64,000 nucleotides of DNA, taken from the NCBI GenBank assembly GCA_021777555.1, contig JAJYDK010000012.1, positions 1 to 64,000 on the forward strand, in the 5' to 3' direction. This DNA comes from Pseudomonadota bacterium (GTDB taxonomy: Bacteria; Pseudomonadota; Gammaproteobacteria; Steroidobacterales; Steroidobacteraceae). Below the pieces are notes generated by a model. The model was not told where the DNA came from, searched no databases, and saw only the letters and a list, made by a program, of their open reading frames with translations. The translations under genes and the position numbers were made by a program. Positions 28,965 to 38,186 of this stretch are shown here, piece after piece. How positions within the stretch are numbered: the stretch's first letter is position 1; each line of letters opens with the position of its first letter.

Positions 28965-28980
28965 TGGCATATCCTTTGCT
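28965..28980 (+). promoter_or_regulatory. Second -24/-12-like promoter with no obvious gene
   Basis: TGGCATATCCTTTGCT keeps the GG-N10-GC spacing and differs from the sigma-54 consensus mainly at the C and G after TGGCA. It points right, into a stretch with only a minus-strand small ORF (29047-29322). The next plus-strand gene starts at 29394. It could be fortuitous or could drive a small RNA. Confidence 0.35.
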
Positions 28981-29046
28981 CGCCGACTGTTACACAAATG
29001 CTACATGTCACGATTGCGTGGCACCCGCCGCGGAGCTGAGAACTCT

Positions 29047-29322
29047 CTAGCGGAGCTCCTCTGCCGGACCGATGTAGGTCACCTCGATGCGCGCGCCGCG
29101 CATGCCGCAGCGATGGCAACGCAGACGCGCGGCGATGCTCCCGAGAGCGGCCTCGGCACCGAACAGGCGCAGCAACAGCTCCGTATGCAGCTCGCGCCGG
29201 TGCGGGCAGCCGGGGCGGCGACAACAGGCGGTGAGCCGATAGAGCGCGATGTAGGCCCGCAGCGGCTCGCTCGGATGGCCCGTGCGGATCCCGACACCCA
29301 GGCGCGGCTTTCGTGGGGGCAT
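29047..29322 (-). CDS. Small zinc-ribbon-like hypothetical protein
   Basis: 91 residues with two cysteine pairs, CCRRPGCPHRREL and RCHRCGMRGARIEV, separated by about 38 residues, so a C4 zinc-binding fold is plausible. The ending RGARIEVTYIGPA is like that of small uncharacterised proteins found in Alphaproteobacteria and Gammaproteobacteria. It begins at ATG 29322 and would be divergent from the SRAP gene, with only about 70 bases between starts. Function unknown. Confidence 0.5.
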   Translation of the reverse strand: MPPRKPRLGVGIRTGHPSEPLRAYIALYRLTACCRRPGCPHRRELHTELLLRLFGAEAALGSIAARLRCHRCGMRGARIEVTYIGPAEELR

Positions 29323-29393
29323 GGGATCATGATCGGTTGCGATCGGTTCCGCTGTCCATGCAGGACGGAGGCGCTTCGGGTACTGTATGGTGC

Positions 29394-30062
29394 ATGTGCG
29401 CCCGCTACCTGACTCCCGAGCAGGCTGCCGCAGAGCGGTACTGGCGGACGATCTCCCCGCTGTGGCATTTCCACGCGAGCTGGCGCGTGCTGCCGACCCA
29501 ACAGGTTCCGGTGGTGCTCGCCATCGACGGCGCGGTCACGGGGCGGATGATGCGCTGGGGACTCATTCCGTACCGGGGCGAGATTCGCTACCCGCTGATC
29601 AATGCCACGGTCGAGAAGCTCGCGAGCTGGTACGGCTGGCGCCATCCCTGGGAGCAGGGCCAGCGGTGCCTGCTCGTGATGGCCGGCTTCTATGAGCCGC
29701 ACGTCTTTCCCGGCGGCCGCAAGGAGCCTTTCGTCGTGCGTCTCACCGATCGGCCGATCTTCGGCGTCGCGGGACTCTGGGAGCGCCGACGCGCCGAGGA
29801 TGGCGCCGAGGTGCTCTCGTGCGCACTCATCACGACGCCGCCGAACCGGCTGCTCGCCGAAGTGCACAATGAAAAGCCGAGGATGCCGGCGGTCCTGCGC
29901 GAGGAGGACCATGGCGCGTGGCTCACCGGCAGTCCCGGGGAGGCGCTCGCGGCGCTGCGGCCCTATGAGCCCGAAGGGATGCGGGCCTGGCAGGTCGGCC
30001 GGGGCTTGTATGCGCGAAAGACCGCCGATGATGCGCGCCTGATCGAGCCCGTCTCGCTCTAG
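29394..30062 (+). CDS. SOS response-associated peptidase (SRAP, YedK/HMCES family)
   Basis: 222 residues starting MCARYL, so that Cys2 becomes the N-terminal nucleophile that forms a thiazolidine link with abasic sites in single-stranded DNA. Other family features are MMRWGLIP, INATVEK for the Asn, RCLLVMAGFYEP for the Glu, and VHNEKPRMPAVL near the catalytic His. It protects abasic sites from cleavage during replication. Upstream in-frame starts (for example 29313) are rejected because the mature protein must begin with Cys2. Confidence 0.9.
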   Translation: MCARYLTPEQAAAERYWRTISPLWHFHASWRVLPTQQVPVVLAIDGAVTGRMMRWGLIPYRGEIRYPLINATVEKLASWYGWRHPWEQGQRCLLVMAGFYEPHVFPGGRKEPFVVRLTDRPIFGVAGLWERRRAEDGAEVLSCALITTPPNRLLAEVHNEKPRMPAVLREEDHGAWLTGSPGEALAALRPYEPEGMRAWQVGRGLYARKTADDARLIEPVSL

Positions 30063-30192
30063 CCGGGAGCGTCGCGCGCGGCGAAGCGCCGCGACGAGGC
30101 GACCGTATTGCTCGGTCAGGCGCATGGCGCCGGGCTCGATGGAGCGCAGACTAGGCGGTTATCGCCCCAAGCTGTTTGCGTAGAGGACTGCA

Positions 30193-33100
30193 ATGCGTCT
30201 CCTGCCCGCTTTGACCGCATCGATATTGCTCAGCATTCCGCTGATGGGTGCTGCCGCCCCGGCTGCAGCGCCCGTCAAACCGGCCGCTCACGACCCATTT
30301 CACCGGCTCAAATTCCGCGAGCTCGGACCGGCGGTCGCGGGCGGGCGCGTGACGAGCGTGCTCGGCGTGGCGGGCGATGCGGACCTTTACTACGTCGGCA
30401 GCGCCGGCGGCGGCGTGTGGAAGACGCAGGATGGCGGCACGACCTGGAAGGCGATCTTCGCCCGCGAGCCCACCCAGTCGATCGGGGCGCTCGCGCTCGC
30501 CGGCGGCAATCCGAACTGGCTGTGGGTGGGCACGGGCGAGGGCAATCCGCGCAATGACATCCTCGATGGCGAGGGCGTCTACTTCACCCCGGATGGTGGC
30601 AAGACCTGGGTCGACAAGGGCCTGCATCAGGCCGGACAGATCGCCGCCATCGCCGTCGATCCGAGCGACACCAGCACCGTGTTCGTCTGCGCCGAGGGTG
30701 ATGTGTGGAAGCGCGGGCCGCAGCGCGGCGTATTCATGAGCACGGACGACGGTGCGCACTGGAGCCGCGTGCTGTATCTGAACGATCATACCGGCTGCAG
30801 CACGATCGCCTTCGAGCCGGGCAATCCCAAGGTGCTGATCGCGGGAATGTGGCCCCTGCAGCGGCGGCCCTGGATGCTCACGAGCGGCGGCAAATCGGGG
30901 GGACTGTACCGCTCGACCGACGGCGGCCGGCACTGGCAACGCCTGAAGCATGGCCTGCCAAAGGGCGACATCGGGCGCAGCGCAGTCGCCTTCGCGCCGA
31001 GTGAGCCCGAGACGGTGTATGCGGTGCTGCAGGCGAAGGGCGGGGTGTTGTGGGTGTCGCACGACCTGGGCGGCCACTGGTCGAAGGTGAGCAACAATCA
31101 CAGCGGCGACGTGCGGCCGTTCTACTTCACGCAGCTCGCGGTCATGCCGAACGATCCGCGGCGGCTGTTTCTGCTCTCGATGCAGATGATGGAGAGCCGG
31201 GACGGCGGCCGCCACATGTTCTATGCCGACAAGGGCGTGCACGTCGATCATCACGCGATCTGGATAGATCCGAAGGATCCCCGCCGCATCATCCAGGGCA
31301 ACGATGGCGGCCTCTACCTGTCGCTCGATACGGGCAAGCACTGGCGTTACCTCAACAACCTGCCGATCGAGCAGTTCTACCAGGTGGCCGCGAGCGCATC
31401 GGCCAAGCCCTGGCCGTACCGGGTGTGCGGAGGTCTGCAGGACAACGATTCCTGGTGCGGCGCGAGCAGCGACTACGAGCGCGGCGGTGTGACCGGCTAC
31501 CAGGACTGGCACGACCTCGCCGGCGGCGACGGACAATATGTGGTGCCGGCTCCGAGCAACGCCGCGGTGATCTACTCCACCACCGATGACGGCTACGCCG
31601 AGCGAATCAACCTCGCGAGCGGGCGCAAGCGGCTCATCAATCCCTACCTGCGCGATGTGCTGGCGGGCCTGTACTTCACCGGCAAGCCGATGGCGAAGCA
31701 GAAGTACCGGTTCGACTGGACGACGCCGGTGGCGGTGTCCGCGAGCGACCCGGACGAGGTGTATCTCGGGGCCAACGTCGTGTTCCACAGCACCGACGGC
31801 GGCCGGCACTGGCAGGTGATCAGTCCCGACCTGACGCGCAACGTCAAGGCGAAGCAGCAGCCGAGCGGCGGGCCGATCAACCGCGACATGAGCGGCGCGG
31901 AGACTTATGACACCATCCAGTCACTCGCGCTCGCGCCGAGCGACCCGCACGTCCTCTGGGTGGGGACCGATGACGGCTGGGTGTGGGTGAGCCGCGACGG
32001 CGGCGCGCACTGGCGCAAGGTGACACCTAGGGGCGCTCCGCAGTGGGCGCGCGTCTATCACGTGGCGCCCTCGCCATTTGCCGCCGGCACCGCTTACGCG
32101 GCGTTCGATGCGCATGAGCTCGGCGATGACCACCCCTACCTCTATCGGACCACCGACTACGGGAAGCGCTGGACACGCATCACCCAGGGCCTGCCGCTGA
32201 GCAGCGTCGAAGTGGTGCGTGAGGATCCCCACCACGCCGGACTGCTTTTTGCCGGCACGCTGTCCGCGGGCGTGTACGTCTCGTTCGATGACGGCGCGCA
32301 CTGGCAGCCGCTGCACGCCAACCTTCCGCGGGGACTGTCGGTGTGGGATCTGACCTTTGCCCCGGATCATCGTGGACTGCTGCTGGCCACGCACGGCCGC
32401 GGCATCTGGGCGCTCGATAATCTGCGGCCCCTCGAGCAATATGACGCCGCGGTGGCGCGCGCGCCGTTCCATGTGTTCACCGCTGCTCCGGGCGTGCTCC
32501 TCTATACCCGCAATACCAATGGAGTCGGGCCCGGCGCCTTCGTGGCCTCCAATGCGCCGCTCGGCGCGCTGATCAGCTACCGCCTGGTGAAGGCCATCAA
32601 GCCGACCCCGGCCGAGAAGGCGGCGCACCACGGACCGGTGCGCATCGTGATCCGTGATGCCGCCGGCACGAAAGTCGACACGCTCCATGCGCCCGGCAAG
32701 GCCGGCATCAACGAGGTGGAGTGGGATCTGAGCTACAGCGGCCCCGCCAGACTCGATCCGCCGCTCGGCAAACCCGGGCCGCAGGGGCGCGAGCCCGGCC
32801 CGAGCGTCGTCCCGGGCACCTATACCGCGACGGTATACGCCGGCGCCGATGCTCAGAAGGTGACAGTGCGCGCGCAGGCCGATCCCCGCTACGCCGTGCC
32901 GCAGTCGGTCTATCGCGCCGATACCCAGGCGGGGCTGAGCGCACGCACCGAGCTCTCGGCGATGAACCGCCTGCTCGATCATGTCGCCGCGATGCGCAAG
33001 ACGCTCGGCGGCGTGCTGGCGCGCGGCCGGGGCGATGCGGGGTGGGCGAAGCGGCATGCGTCCCTCATCAGCCAGGGCAAGGCGCTCGACAAGGTGCTGG

Positions 33101-33432
33101 CCGCGTACGAGGACGTGCTGTGGAATCCGCATACACAGCACCATGCCGAGGAGGACTTCCTGCGCCACTTCAGTCGCCTGCACCAACACGTCGACACGAT
33201 GTATCAGTTCGCCTCGGGTCTGTGGGGAGCGAGGCCCGATGCGCAGTTGCAGTCGCTGAGCGCGGCCTATCGCGCCGAGGTCGGGCGGCTGCTGGCGCAT
33301 TACAACGGGCAGGTGGTCGGAAAGGTGAAAGCCTGGAATGCCGCCGCCTATGCCGCCGGCGTGAGCACGCTGCCCACCGGAGGCCCGGTGCGGTTGCGCG
33401 CCGCGCCGTCACTGCCGCCCGCCAGTTCCTGA
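30193..33432 (+). CDS. Secreted BNR/VPS10-like beta-propeller protein
   Basis: 1079 residues with a signal peptide (LLPALTASILLSIPLMGAA). Many BNR (Asp-box) repeats follow, for example GGGVWKTQDGGTTWK, GLYRSTDGGRHWQ, VFHSTDGGRHWQ, WVSRDGGAHWRK and VYVSFDDGAHWQ, spread over residues 60-730 and forming one or two beta-propellers. The C-terminal third is an Ig-like and helical region. These sortilin/YCF48-like proteins are usually annotated as glycosyl-hydrolase-like or stability factors, but no catalytic motif was seen. It probably acts in the periplasm or outside the cell. It starts at ATG 30193. Confidence 0.85.
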   Translation: MRLLPALTASILLSIPLMGAAAPAAAPVKPAAHDPFHRLKFRELGPAVAGGRVTSVLGVAGDADLYYVGSAGGGVWKTQDGGTTWKAIFAREPTQSIGALALAGGNPNWLWVGTGEGNPRNDILDGEGVYFTPDGGKTWVDKGLHQAGQIAAIAVDPSDTSTVFVCAEGDVWKRGPQRGVFMSTDDGAHWSRVLYLNDHTGCSTIAFEPGNPKVLIAGMWPLQRRPWMLTSGGKSGGLYRSTDGGRHWQRLKHGLPKGDIGRSAVAFAPSEPETVYAVLQAKGGVLWVSHDLGGHWSKVSNNHSGDVRPFYFTQLAVMPNDPRRLFLLSMQMMESRDGGRHMFYADKGVHVDHHAIWIDPKDPRRIIQGNDGGLYLSLDTGKHWRYLNNLPIEQFYQVAASASAKPWPYRVCGGLQDNDSWCGASSDYERGGVTGYQDWHDLAGGDGQYVVPAPSNAAVIYSTTDDGYAERINLASGRKRLINPYLRDVLAGLYFTGKPMAKQKYRFDWTTPVAVSASDPDEVYLGANVVFHSTDGGRHWQVISPDLTRNVKAKQQPSGGPINRDMSGAETYDTIQSLALAPSDPHVLWVGTDDGWVWVSRDGGAHWRKVTPRGAPQWARVYHVAPSPFAAGTAYAAFDAHELGDDHPYLYRTTDYGKRWTRITQGLPLSSVEVVREDPHHAGLLFAGTLSAGVYVSFDDGAHWQPLHANLPRGLSVWDLTFAPDHRGLLLATHGRGIWALDNLRPLEQYDAAVARAPFHVFTAAPGVLLYTRNTNGVGPGAFVASNAPLGALISYRLVKAIKPTPAEKAAHHGPVRIVIRDAAGTKVDTLHAPGKAGINEVEWDLSYSGPARLDPPLGKPGPQGREPGPSVVPGTYTATVYAGADAQKVTVRAQADPRYAVPQSVYRADTQAGLSARTELSAMNRLLDHVAAMRKTLGGVLARGRGDAGWAKRHASLISQGKALDKVLAAYEDVLWNPHTQHHAEEDFLRHFSRLHQHVDTMYQFASGLWGARPDAQLQSLSAAYRAEVGRLLAHYNGQVVGKVKAWNAAAYAAGVSTLPTGGPVRLRAAPSLPPASS

Positions 33433-33483
33433 GCACCGCTCCCGGCGCGCGCGGGTGTTTGCCTGATCGATCGCCTGGTGGTT

Positions 33484-33520
33484 GTCGGCGCGTGGCGTCA
33501 GGGTGACGCCACGCGCCGAC
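33484..33520. repeat. Perfect 17-bp inverted repeat with 3-base loop
   Basis: The two 17-base arms (33484-33500 and 33504-33520) are exact reverse complements with GGG between them, giving a very stable GC-rich hairpin. It sits 52 bases after the BNR gene stop and 46 before the CHRD start. There is no T-run on either side, so it is not a standard intrinsic terminator; it may stabilise the 3' end of the BNR mRNA. Confidence 0.6.
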
Positions 33521-33566
33521 CGGTGCTAGGGTCAAGTCACTGATCGATCGAAGGAGGGCACGGAGC

Positions 33567-33980
33567 ATGAATTCTTCCCTCAGGCAAGGCATGATTGCGA
33601 CGCTGCTCGCCGGGAGTCTCGGCCTCGCGAACGCCACCACCGTGCACGTGATGTTGACCGGCGCGCACGAGGTGCCTCCGGTGCAGACATCGGCTCGCGG
33701 CACGGGAGTGGTCAGGGTCGAGTCCAACGGCAAGGTGAGTGGGGCGATCACCACCTTCGGCCTCAAGGTGACCATGGCGCACATCCACATCGGGCCGGTC
33801 GACTCGAACGGCCCGCCCATCATCTGGCTGAAGCGCGGTCCGCATGACACCTGGGCGGTGCCCTCGGGCGCGAAGCTCACCGCGGCACAGTACAAGAGCT
33901 TCCTGGCGGGCGAGCTGTACATCAACGTGCACAGCCTGAAGCATCCGGCCGGGGAGATCCGTGGCCAGCTGCTGCCCTGA
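33567..33980 (+). CDS. CHRD-domain secreted protein
   Basis: 137 residues: signal peptide (MIATLLAGSLGLANA) followed by a single CHRD domain with VMLTGAHEVPPVQTSARGTG, MAHIHIGPVDSNGPPII and ELYINVHSLKHPAGEIRGQL, the classic conserved features. CHRD domains occur in chordin and in many bacterial exported proteins of unknown role. GGAGGGCACGGAGC before ATG 33567 supplies the ribosome binding site. Confidence 0.9.
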   Translation: MNSSLRQGMIATLLAGSLGLANATTVHVMLTGAHEVPPVQTSARGTGVVRVESNGKVSGAITTFGLKVTMAHIHIGPVDSNGPPIIWLKRGPHDTWAVPSGAKLTAAQYKSFLAGELYINVHSLKHPAGEIRGQLLP

Positions 33981-34006
33981 GCGTACCCGCAGGCGCCCAA
34001 GCGGTG

Positions 34007-34031
34007 GCGGCACGGGGCAGCCCCGTGCCGC
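34007..34031. repeat. 11-bp perfect hairpin after the CHRD gene
   Basis: GCGGCACGGGG and CCCCGTGCCGC flank a CAG loop, 27 bases after the CHRD stop. No U-tract follows. It could be a 3' end-stabilising or weak termination structure. Confidence 0.45.
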
Positions 34032-34174
34032 GGCAGGGTATTGCCGGCCCTGTGGGGTCGTGCGCAGTTTTCGACTCGGGCTTCAAGTTGACCGATACCG
34101 GACCGTTAAGGCGGGGGTATGGGGTATGAACGGCCGATGATCCGATCGGCGGCCCTTGAGCTACTCGGAGAAAA

Positions 34175-34396
34175 GTGACTGTGATGCCCGGCACGACACG
34201 AACGGTGGAGATTACGCTCGATGACACGGTGGTGATCGAATCGCGCCTGTCGAGCCGAAGACGCCTGCCCAGGGTTCCCGAAGAGGTCCGGCGCGCCGGT
34301 GCCGCCGCGGTCTCGCAGTACCTGGCCTTTCGCACTCGCGCCGGCGAGACCCGCTCGCCGTTCATCGTCGAGCACGTCGAAGTCGCGACCTATTGA
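34175..34396 (+). CDS. Small hypothetical protein
   Basis: 73 residues from GTG 34175 (GGAG four bases upstream) or 70 from ATG 34184. The sequence has two short beta-like stretches (TVEITLDDTVVIESRL, SPFIVEHVEVATY) flanking a basic helix (PEEVRRAGAAAVSQYLAF). It resembles small DNA-binding or antitoxin-sized proteins but shows no recognised motif. It is followed by a GGDEF gene 120 bases on. Real coding status is uncertain. Confidence 0.4.
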   Translation: MTVMPGTTRTVEITLDDTVVIESRLSSRRRLPRVPEEVRRAGAAAVSQYLAFRTRAGETRSPFIVEHVEVATY

Positions 34397-34516
34397 CGGG
34401 GGAGCCCGCTCCCGCCGGCCGGCATAGCGGAAAACTGCGCGGCGATCGCAATCCCGCTGCGGCATTTCTTGCGCCCGGTCACAGCGGCGGGCGGGTGCAG
34501 CCCATTATTGTCAATC

Positions 34517-35743
34517 ATGATTTCGCTTTGGCCGAGCCTCGAAGCGCTGCCGGACTCGCCCTATGCGGCGGAGCTGCGCAAGCAGCCCGCAGGGGCGCGC
34601 TTCGCCGCGCCGGTGGAAGGCGAATATCTGCGCAGCAGGCTGCGCGAGGACCGCGCACTCGTGCGGTTCACGTGCACCCTGGCGCTGCTGCTGATGGCCT
34701 TGCGAGGGTCGGAATCGCTGGCCTCCGCGCTGCGCTCATCGAGCGTGTTGCCCGTGTTCGCCGTGGCGCTCGGGTGCAGCATCGTGCTCGCGTGGCTTGC
34801 CTGGAGCCGCTCCTACGAGCAGCGCTACCTGCCCTGGGCCACCGTGCTCGTGCCCCTCAGAAACTGCCTGATCGCGGCGCAGATCATCCACGTCGCCGCG
34901 GCAGGGGAGTACGACCTGCTGATGCTGCTGCCGATGCTGCTCATCGGCCCGTTCTATTTCCTCGGACTCAAGTATCACACCTCGCTCCTGACGGCCGTGT
35001 GCACGCTGGCGAGCCTGGTGGGCGCGGCCATCGTGTTTCCTCTGCCGTTGGCCATGGCCTTGCGCGGCGGCACGCTGCTTCTCGTCTCGACGGTGGTGCT
35101 GGCGATCGCCGCCCGGCAGATCGAAAAGCGTCTGCGCCAGGCGTTTCTCGAAAACCGGGTCGTGGCCGAGCTCGCGCAGCAGGACGCGCTCACCTGGACC
35201 AAGAACCGGCGGGTTTTCGATGAGTATCTGCCGCGGCTGTGGCGCCAGGCCGTGAGCGATGAGCGATTGCTCGCAATCCTGGTGATCGACGTCGATCAGT
35301 TCAAGCCCTACAACGATCGATACGGCCATCAGGCCGGCGATGCGGTGCTGCGCCGCGTGGCGCTCGCCATCCAGCAGCAGGCGCGCCGGCCGCTCGATCT
35401 CGTGGCGCGCTACGGGGGCGAGGAGTTCGCCGTGATTCTCTACGACACGGATGCCGCAGGGGCCGGCGGCACTGCGGAGCACATGCGCCGGGCGGTCGAG
35501 GAGCTCGCGATCGAACATCGGGAATCGGCGTCAGGCAACGTAGTGACGATCAGCATCGGAGCGGCCGTGGTTTCACCCACCGCCGGGCGCAATGCCTTTG
35601 GCGCGCTGCAGCTCGCCGACGAGGCGCTCTATCGGGCGAAGTCCAGGGGGCGCAATCGCATCGAGCTGATGGACGACAGTGAATACCGGCTCATGGTGAC
35701 GGGCGTATTCGCCAAGGGAGAGCTGTCGGAGCTCAGGCGCTGA
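34517..35743 (+). CDS. Membrane-bound diguanylate cyclase (GGDEF)
   Basis: 408 residues. About five to six membrane helices lie in residues 50-200 (for example ALLLMALRG, LPVFAVALGCSIVLAWLAW, LLLVSTVVLAIAA), followed by a GGDEF domain. The active-site motif is GGEEF, and RPLD sits five residues before it as a product-inhibition I-site (RxxD). The enzyme would make cyclic di-GMP at the membrane in response to an unknown signal. Start at ATG 34517; upstream frame positions are not conserved-looking. A second cyclase follows downstream. Confidence 0.93.
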   Translation: MISLWPSLEALPDSPYAAELRKQPAGARFAAPVEGEYLRSRLREDRALVRFTCTLALLLMALRGSESLASALRSSSVLPVFAVALGCSIVLAWLAWSRSYEQRYLPWATVLVPLRNCLIAAQIIHVAAAGEYDLLMLLPMLLIGPFYFLGLKYHTSLLTAVCTLASLVGAAIVFPLPLAMALRGGTLLLVSTVVLAIAARQIEKRLRQAFLENRVVAELAQQDALTWTKNRRVFDEYLPRLWRQAVSDERLLAILVIDVDQFKPYNDRYGHQAGDAVLRRVALAIQQQARRPLDLVARYGGEEFAVILYDTDAAGAGGTAEHMRRAVEELAIEHRESASGNVVTISIGAAVVSPTAGRNAFGALQLADEALYRAKSRGRNRIELMDDSEYRLMVTGVFAKGELSELRR

Positions 35744-35929
35744 GGCGCCGCCCGCTTCGCCGTGGCGGGGCCACCGGAGGGATCCATTGCAGCCCAGGTA
35801 GCGCTACAGCTGTTGCATGGCGCTGCGTGTCACATGCGACGCGTGGACTTGGGGGGCGTTGAGGCTAAGATGGCGCATTCAGCCCATGGCGGCTGAGTGT
35901 TGCCGCTCTGAGACGCTGGTCACACCTGA

Positions 35930-37108
35930 ATGTCGGACAGCCCGCCCGATCCCGCCCACTGCGCAGCCGACATCGAACGGCTGCGGCTCGTCTACGGCAA
36001 TTTCCCGCTCATGCTGGCCGGCAGCAACACCGCGGGATGCGTCCTCGTGGCGCTGCTTTACGGGGAGGTCTCGCTCGCCAAATTGTTCGCATGGCTTTTC
36101 GTCGTGTTCGCGGCCTCGGTGATGCGCCTGCTCGACTGGCGGGCTTTTCAACGCGCGCCGGCGCAGCGCGATGCGCGGGCGTGGATCCGGCGGCTGCAGT
36201 TCGGCACCAGCGTGTCGGGGCTGCTCTGGGGCATCGGCGGGATCGTGTTCCTCGCCTCCGACGATCTCTCGCACCAGCTGTTCACGGTGCTCGTGTTCTC
36301 CGGAGTGGCCGCCGGCGCCATGACCTCCTATGGCGTGATGTGGCGTGCCTACATGACGTTCCTGATACCTTTCGAGGCTCTTGTCGAATTGCGGCTGTTG
36401 TTCGAGCGCACGCCGCTCCATTACCCCCTGGCGCTCGTGAATGCGCTGTTCGTGAGCGTCGTCATGTACTCGGCGTTCAAGACCGACCGCACGGTCGGCA
36501 GCGCACTCGAGATCACCGCCGAGAACGCCAAGCTCACCCGGGCACTGCAGTACCAGGCCACCCACGATTCTCTGGTCGACCTGGTCAACCATCGGGAGTT
36601 CAACACGCGCCTGGTCGATGTGGCCGAGCGCGCGGTGACGGCCCATGAGCCTTGTGCGCTCATTTTCATCGACCTCGACCGGTTCAAGGAGGTCAACGAT
36701 CAGGGCGGACATGCGGCGGGGGACGAGGCGCTGCGGCGCGTCGGCCTGATCCTGAAGGAGCACGTGCGCTCGAGCGACACCGCGGCGCGAATCGGCGGGG
36801 ACGAGTTCGCCGTCGTCTTGCCGGGCTGTCCGCGCGAGCGCGCCGAAGGGGTGGCGCAGAGTGTGCTCAGAGCGATCCAGGAGTTCGTGCTGCATTGGGA
36901 GGGAGGGCACTACTTCCGGGTCGGAGCGAGCATCGGCGTGGCGTGCGCGGCGGCCGGCAAGGCGGATGCCGCCGCGCTCCTGCGGGTGGCGGACGCGGCG
37001 TGCTATGCGGCGAAGAACGCGGGTCGCGGCAGAGTGGAAGTACGCAGCGCCGACCCGCGGCCAGAGCCCAGCCCCTTCGAGCTCGAGGCACTGCGCCGGC
37101 CGATTTGA
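35930..37108 (+). CDS. Membrane-bound diguanylate cyclase (GGDEF)
   Basis: 392 residues with several N-terminal membrane helices (FAWLFVVFAASVMRLL, SGLLWGIGGIVFLA, LFTVLVFSGVAAGAM, YPLALVNALFVSVVMY) and a C-terminal GGDEF domain. The catalytic motif is intact (RIGGDEFAVVL) and an RSSD I-site lies five residues upstream. It differs from the preceding cyclase in its sensor half, so it probably reads another signal. It could feed c-di-GMP control of the secreted matrix-like proteins earlier in the window, but that is only inference. Confidence 0.93.
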   Translation: MSDSPPDPAHCAADIERLRLVYGNFPLMLAGSNTAGCVLVALLYGEVSLAKLFAWLFVVFAASVMRLLDWRAFQRAPAQRDARAWIRRLQFGTSVSGLLWGIGGIVFLASDDLSHQLFTVLVFSGVAAGAMTSYGVMWRAYMTFLIPFEALVELRLLFERTPLHYPLALVNALFVSVVMYSAFKTDRTVGSALEITAENAKLTRALQYQATHDSLVDLVNHREFNTRLVDVAERAVTAHEPCALIFIDLDRFKEVNDQGGHAAGDEALRRVGLILKEHVRSSDTAARIGGDEFAVVLPGCPRERAEGVAQSVLRAIQEFVLHWEGGHYFRVGASIGVACAAAGKADAAALLRVADAACYAAKNAGRGRVEVRSADPRPEPSPFELEALRRPI

Positions 37109-37133
37109 GGCGGCCGCCGCGCGCGGGCATCCT

Positions 37134-37907
37134 CTAGCCGATCAGATCCCGGTACGCATGCCAGGTCGCGTGTCCGAGGAGCGGGGCAATCACGATCATG
37201 CCGATGAGCGCGGTGAGAAAACCGAGCGCCGTGAGCGCGGCGATCAGCGCGGCCCACAGGATCGTGGCCGGGATGTTGTGCAGGCAGGCCCGGGCGCTGA
37301 TGCCGATCGCCTCCGTCGCAGTCGCATGCCGGTCGATGATGAGGGGCACTGCGACGATCGACATCAGGAAGGCGACGACGGCGAATACGGCGCCGGAGGA
37401 GAAGTAGGCCACGACCTCGCGCAGATCCGCGAAGTTGCCCGCGCCGCCCCACAGGGCGACCGCCAGGGAGGGGATTCTCAGGTGCAGCGTCGAGCTGAGC
37501 AGCGCCATCGAGACGAGGAACCACAGCGCCGCCACCATCGCGAGGATGGCGCCGAACTGAAACAGCCCCTCGGGATTGCGGCTGACGGCCGAGAGGGATT
37601 CATCGAACCCGCGCGGCTCGCGCGCGGCGCGCCGCCTGGAGAGCTCGCACGCGCCCGTGGTCATCAACGGTCCGACCAGCAGATAACCGCTCACGGCCGC
37701 GGCCACGAAGTAAGGGTGTGTACTGCCGATCGCGAGCAGTACCGCGCCGAGCGCCGAGATCAGCACTCCGTGGGCAAGACTCGCCCCCGGCCGGCTCCAC
37801 AGATCGTCCCAGCCGCGCCGCAGCCAGACAAGAGGCTGCCTCATCGGGACGGAGCGCAGCTCGATGTGCAGAAATCGATGCTTTCCGAGGGTGATGGATG
37901 TACCCAT
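37134..37907 (-). CDS. DUF2189 family integral membrane protein
   Basis: 257 residues. A soluble N-terminus (RSVPMRQPLVWLRRGWDDLW) precedes six predicted membrane helices, including SLAHGVLISALGAVLLAIG, FVAAAVSGYLLVGPLMTTG and ILWAALIAALTALGFLTALIGMIV-type sequence. The motif GPLMTTGACELSRRRAARE is characteristic of DUF2189, and GHATWHAYRDLI ends it. The function is unknown. Start at ATG 37907. Convergent with the GGDEF gene (26 bases apart). Confidence 0.85.
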   Translation of the reverse strand: MGTSITLGKHRFLHIELRSVPMRQPLVWLRRGWDDLWSRPGASLAHGVLISALGAVLLAIGSTHPYFVAAAVSGYLLVGPLMTTGACELSRRRAAREPRGFDESLSAVSRNPEGLFQFGAILAMVAALWFLVSMALLSSTLHLRIPSLAVALWGGAGNFADLREVVAYFSSGAVFAVVAFLMSIVAVPLIIDRHATATEAIGISARACLHNIPATILWAALIAALTALGFLTALIGMIVIAPLLGHATWHAYRDLIG

Positions 37908-38110
37908 GAGCGACTCCCGCGCGGTGCGCCGCGACCTTGCCGGCCACATCGGTCCGCCTGCGTTCCGGGCTCGCGCCCCGGCCCGGCGCCGGCCGCCGTG
38001 GCGCCATCGAGCATACTCCGAATGCGCCGGAGGGTTACCCGGCCTCCGGGGTGTGCGGCTAAACGGCCGAGCATGGGGCGCCTCGGATCGGTACACTTGC
38101 CGCCCTCGGC

Positions 38111-38186
38111 GCCCCCGTAGCTCAGTGGATAGAGCGACCGCCTCCTAAGCGGTAGGTCGTCGGTTCAACTCCGGCCGGGGGCGCCA
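38111..38186 (+). tRNA. tRNA-Arg (CCT)
   Basis: A 76-base cloverleaf: acceptor GCCCCCG paired with CGGGGGC, D arm GCTCAGTGGATAGAGC, anticodon stem-loop ACCGCCTCCTAAGCGGT giving CCT, T arm GTCGGTTCAACTCCGGC, encoded CCA. A TACACT -10-like box lies at 38092-38097. Confidence 0.95.

Noticed and set aside
36861..38120. 419-codon plus-strand ORF across GGDEF end, DUF2189 and tRNA-Arg
   Set aside because: It overlaps two real genes in other frames and enters a tRNA; shadow.
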